Shown here: in pieces, positions 60,401-64,000 of the stretch
Position numbering within the stretch: position 1 is the first letter of the stretch
Layout: each line of letters opens with the position of its first letter
Notes under the pieces: model-generated
Seen by the model: only the letters and a program-made list of their open reading frames with translations
Database searches by the model: none
What the model was told of the DNA's origin: nothing
NCBI GenBank assembly: GCA_037043015.1
Contig: CM073322.1
Coordinates: 31,429,864-31,493,863 of the forward strand
DNA: 64,000 bases
Direction: 5' to 3'
Source: Bryum argenteum
Lineage: Eukaryota > Streptophyta > Bryopsida > Bryales > Bryaceae
Program-made: the position numbers and the translations under genes

Positions 60401-62421
60401 TAACTACACAGAGCTCTTGAATTCCCCGCCTTGCGAAACGCTTTGCATTTCAGAAGAGCATCTCTTTGACATTTAAAAAGAATTCCGCCAAGCGGCCTTA
60501 TACTAGCAAATAAATTGATTGGTTTAGATTAATGCAGGTATGCATATTCTAAATTAGCAAATCTGATGTACAAAGTAACCAAGCGTATCACTTTAGAAGA
60601 ATGTGCAAACCTTGCGGGAGACGGATTGATTTGGGATCATATTTTATACACTATTTTTTAGTGTTATTATGGATTTTGAGGACAAAGCATTATGATGGTC
60701 CAATACCAATCACCCTACAAAATTTTGTTGCAGATACATAGAAATCTATATTTCCATTCTAAAATATGCCTCTGTGGTACCTCCAAGTTGGAGATAGATT
60801 TAGCTCACTCCTGTAATTGTAGCATTATCCCAACTTGTTGGGTGCAAAAAATGAGATCAATATCATTTTTGGATGTATGTTTTACCTATTGTATAAAATA
60901 AGAAAATTGAAACACCCATGCACAAACGATAGGTAAAACAAGCAGCAACTTTGAAGGGTCATAGCTTCTTCAATCAAAGTTAGTTTTGGATAAAACCACT
61001 TGGGTTAGGTCCCAAATCGAGTCTATTTCGTGTGATAAAAAATTGATATAAAACACCCATAAAATACATATGAATTAATGGTATGCATTTTAGTGAAGGC
61101 AACTTTTGTTTTTGGGTTCTTCAACAATTCAAAAAAAAAATTAGTAGGAATATTTTTGATCCAAATACTTTTGATATTAACTTTGCAATGATGTTTTTAG
61201 AATGAAAAAAGTGAAAAATGGATGATCTTTGATGAGCTAGATCTCCTTCATCCGTCGTTGGATTTCAATTTCACTTTTTAGAATGAATTCCAAATAGAGT
61301 GTGGTTTAGTTTTGTTTGCAATTGGTTTGTTGGTACTACTTTCATTTTGCGATATGTTATGATCTCGCAATCTATGCAGCCTTATGACTTAAGTTTTGAT
61401 CGGCACAGTCTTTAATCCCTAAACGTTCTTGGGGTATTTCTAGCCAAAAACTCATTTTCCAAAAAAAAGGACATAGATGAAAACAAAGATAAGCTATTAA
61501 AATCTCAAGTGTACAAACTTGTAATAGACTTGTTTTTGATCATGTGGACCAAAACTTGACTCATGGGACCTTATAGTTTACAAAATCATAATATTTTAGT
61601 GCATAGAAGACACTAAAAAAACTATCATTCTCACTTTGAAGTGAAAATACTACTAACATGAAATTTGCAATAAATAAACTATCAACTAGGAACTATCACT
61701 TTCATTTGCTTTTAAAATCACCAAAAAATGGAACATACTCGTATGTAGATTACAGACTCAAGTTTGCAGATTAACAAGCAGACACTGGTGGGCAAACAAT
61801 ACTTGTATACAGATTCTCCAGCATTGATTTGAAGGATTTGAAACATGAGTTCGTCGTACCAACAATCGAAAACATGTAACAAAGGAGAACCCTGCTATCA
61901 TCATGCTGCCATTTTCGAACGTGAACCTCAATCTAGATAGTTAGATCAGTCTGCGGTTTCATCACAGAAAATGGGCTTGGAGTAGAAAGTATGTGATTTG
62001 AAGCTATGCAGTTTGAAGTGCGTCACTTCACTAATTTCAATAATATCTCGTGATCAATCATTCCAATTTGCAATCTGCTTGTTGCCCGCACCTCTAAAAA
62101 AAAATCCGCTTTCAACAACACCTTAGGCGTCCCCATCCGATCAACGGTTTGCAAGATAGTGTCACTCACTCTCACACACACACTCACACACAAAACAAAC
62201 TATCTGCCTTGATGATAGATTACTGGCTCCTTACCACTTTGTCAAACTTTTACACAAAATACTGCCAGCTCAACAGAATTTAGGACTTCTCACTTCACAT
62301 CATAACAATTCAGGATGATATGTGCATTCATGTCGCCAATTTTTCAAGGAAATTGAGGTTTGTGACAATTTTATATGTATCGGATGTTGCAGCAAGAGAA
62401 GGGCCGAGTGAGTAAACACGG
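60401..62421. other. Spacer with piggyBac-type fragment
   Basis: A left-end-like terminus (TTAA at 61412-61415, then TCCCTAAACG) starts a fragment related to 41260-42069. The mirrored end is not found. No genes recognised. Confidence 0.4.
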
Positions 62422-64000
62422 TCACCGCCGCCTGGGAGGCTTGTCAAGCTTGAGCCGGCGGGTGGCTTGAAGCCACGACGAACCTTCGATGAAATCCAAA
62501 TTCAAGAATTGCTGCACATCGTCATCGTTGAGCTCATACGACCACGGCACTCGGACGGCTTGTTGCGCACCAGGACCAGAGCACTTGTATTGTGCGTAAA
62601 ACGAAGTGCTGCACCCAACAACATCAACACTATCATCATCAGTCACCATAGTCTGGAAGCTCAGTGCAATCTAATATCGATTCGTAAGTGGCATTGATGG
62701 CAAGTTAAAGCAGAGCACGTAAGAATCATGTGTGATGTTTACAAGGCACTTCGGTTTTGAGGTTCAAGATTCTTGGCATTAGGCATTTGAGGGTGCATAA
62801 CAATGTACTCTTACTGAAGAACACGACCACTTCCTCAAGAAAACTTTGCTCTTCTTCGTGTCAACGTCTATGATTCGTTCGACAGAAAGAGTTCAGTCCA
62901 ATTTTCATGTGATACAATCTGCCCACCTCGCCCAATCAATAACTTGAAAGAATTGCCTTTCACTCAACTGGTGGGCAAGATTCTACTATGTCAGTGATTC
63001 TGTGGATGTTGCTATCCATTAGCAACCAATCATGTACCCAGTTCGTTGAGCTCTTAATCTAATAATGTAGCAAGAAATGAAGCAATATTCAATCCAAAAA
63101 AACAAGTTCCTGCTTATTCTCCTTGGAGGGCAGATTGGCAAGATTGTGGGAGAAAGTAGGAAATCTGGCTGAGGGAGACATGCATGGAATTGGGAGTGAG
63201 GGTGGTTTAATTACTTGTGGACAGTGGAGTCGCCGAAGTCCGTCCAGCCGGCAGGGATGATGATGTCGTCCATGTAGGTGCGCACGAACACCACGCGCGA
63301 CGACGACCCCCACGCGCGCCCCAGCCACACCAGCCCATGGCCCGTGAGTGTGCAGTCCACGAACACGAATCCCGACTCGTCGTCTGGCCGTGCCCGCGCC
63401 TGCGCCGTGATCGACCCCGTCGTCTCCGCGATCACATGAATCTCGCATCCCTGCAAGCATGCATGCATCTCCACATATAAATCCATTTCTACATTCATTC
63501 ATATCTAAGTATTTTTGAAAATCGAATGGGCAGTTTCAGACTTTCATTCACATGACAATATTGCAAGTGTCAAGAAACTGTCCTTTAATCACAAGGTGAC
63601 ATGTTGGTGATGTATGCTTACAAAATGAAACCTCTTAATATGCAATCATCGAGCACCCATTGCTTTTCTGTAATATCGTGTTCCTGGAAATAGCTAAAAG
63701 TGCCATCTTTGGAGAATATTGCCATTTTGAGAGCACTATTTTTATTTTTGTACCTCATATAGTGAGCGGCCATCGCCGAAGATGAAGTCAATGGAGCCTT
63801 CGATGAAGCAGTTCTTGAAGTAGTGCCGACCTGCGTAGTCGAACAGCGTGTCTTGCGCACCGTAGAATCCGCAATCATAAAACGCTGCCTTGTCGCCACA
63901 AATCACCAATGCTACAGCCTGTTTGTTCACCTCGCCTGGTTCCGGTTTCGGAGCTCCATTCTGCAAGAGGGTGCATCATAATCTATTCGTAAGAGAAACC
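62422..64000 (-). CDS. Pectinesterase (pectin methylesterase), 5' part outside the window
   Basis: Same reaction as the gene at 42391-43927. Three exons are visible: 63960-63754 (207 nt), 63450-63215 (236 nt) and 62608-62422 (187 nt), all with GT/AG borders and in phase. Motifs: [72 protein letters not shown] and [11 protein letters not shown]. The first visible exon has exactly the same length and phase as exon 3 of the other gene, so the two are paralogues with a conserved intron pattern. The last exon has a basic tail ([12 protein letters not shown]) absent from the other copy. The N-terminus, with any signal or PRO region, lies beyond 64000. Confidence 0.93.

Overview
This window is nuclear DNA of a green land plant or close streptophyte relative. 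The evidence is an intronless gene for the chloroplast Rieske protein, three spliced pectin-modifying genes with secretion signals or plant family motifs, and a plant-type cyclopropane fatty acid synthase. Introns use GT/AG borders, genes are sparse and GC-rich, and the spacers are AT-rich and full of transposons. A non-seed plant (bryophyte, lycophyte or fern) seems plausible from the piggyBac and Helentron-like elements, but the species cannot be named from the sequence.

Layout. 1-3000: broken Ty3/gypsy chromovirus material in the order integrase end with chromodomain, polypurine tract, LTR, gag, protease, cut off before reverse transcriptase. The LTR carries a striking array of heat-shock-element-like pentamers. 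3000-8050: gene-free spacer with two piggyBac-type MITEs. 8400-13560: broken gene pieces (a thiazole synthase THI4 fragment and an ABCA transporter nucleotide-binding domain), then a Helentron-like helicase plus endonuclease whose endonuclease domain is split by a 930 bp piggyBac MITE. 14141-14833: petC. 17069-18454 (minus): a three-exon pectate lyase. 20297-26001: a 5.7 kb piggyBac element with TTAA ends and a transposase that keeps all three catalytic aspartates but has two frameshifts. 26000-42100: repeat country with further piggyBac MITEs, SINE-like copies, other inverted-repeat elements and a cluster of GCAACGTT-rich repeats. 42391-43927 (minus): a complete five-exon pectinesterase. 45902-47993 (minus): the two-exon cyclopropane synthase. 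48000-52900: no recognised gene. 52900-60400: an extremely AT-rich block with a decayed Ty1/copia RNase H. 62422-64000 (minus): a second pectinesterase whose 5' part lies beyond the window.

The genes do not form an operon. Pectate lyase and the two pectinesterases act on the same cell-wall polymer: pectinesterase de-esterifies homogalacturonan, which pectate lyase can then cut. The strongest biological story is the piggyBac family. One degraded but nearly complete master-type element and at least eight short relatives share TTAA target sites and CCCYTAAR ends. One relative has a matching empty site elsewhere in the window, and two sit inside reading frames that become continuous when the insert is disregarded.
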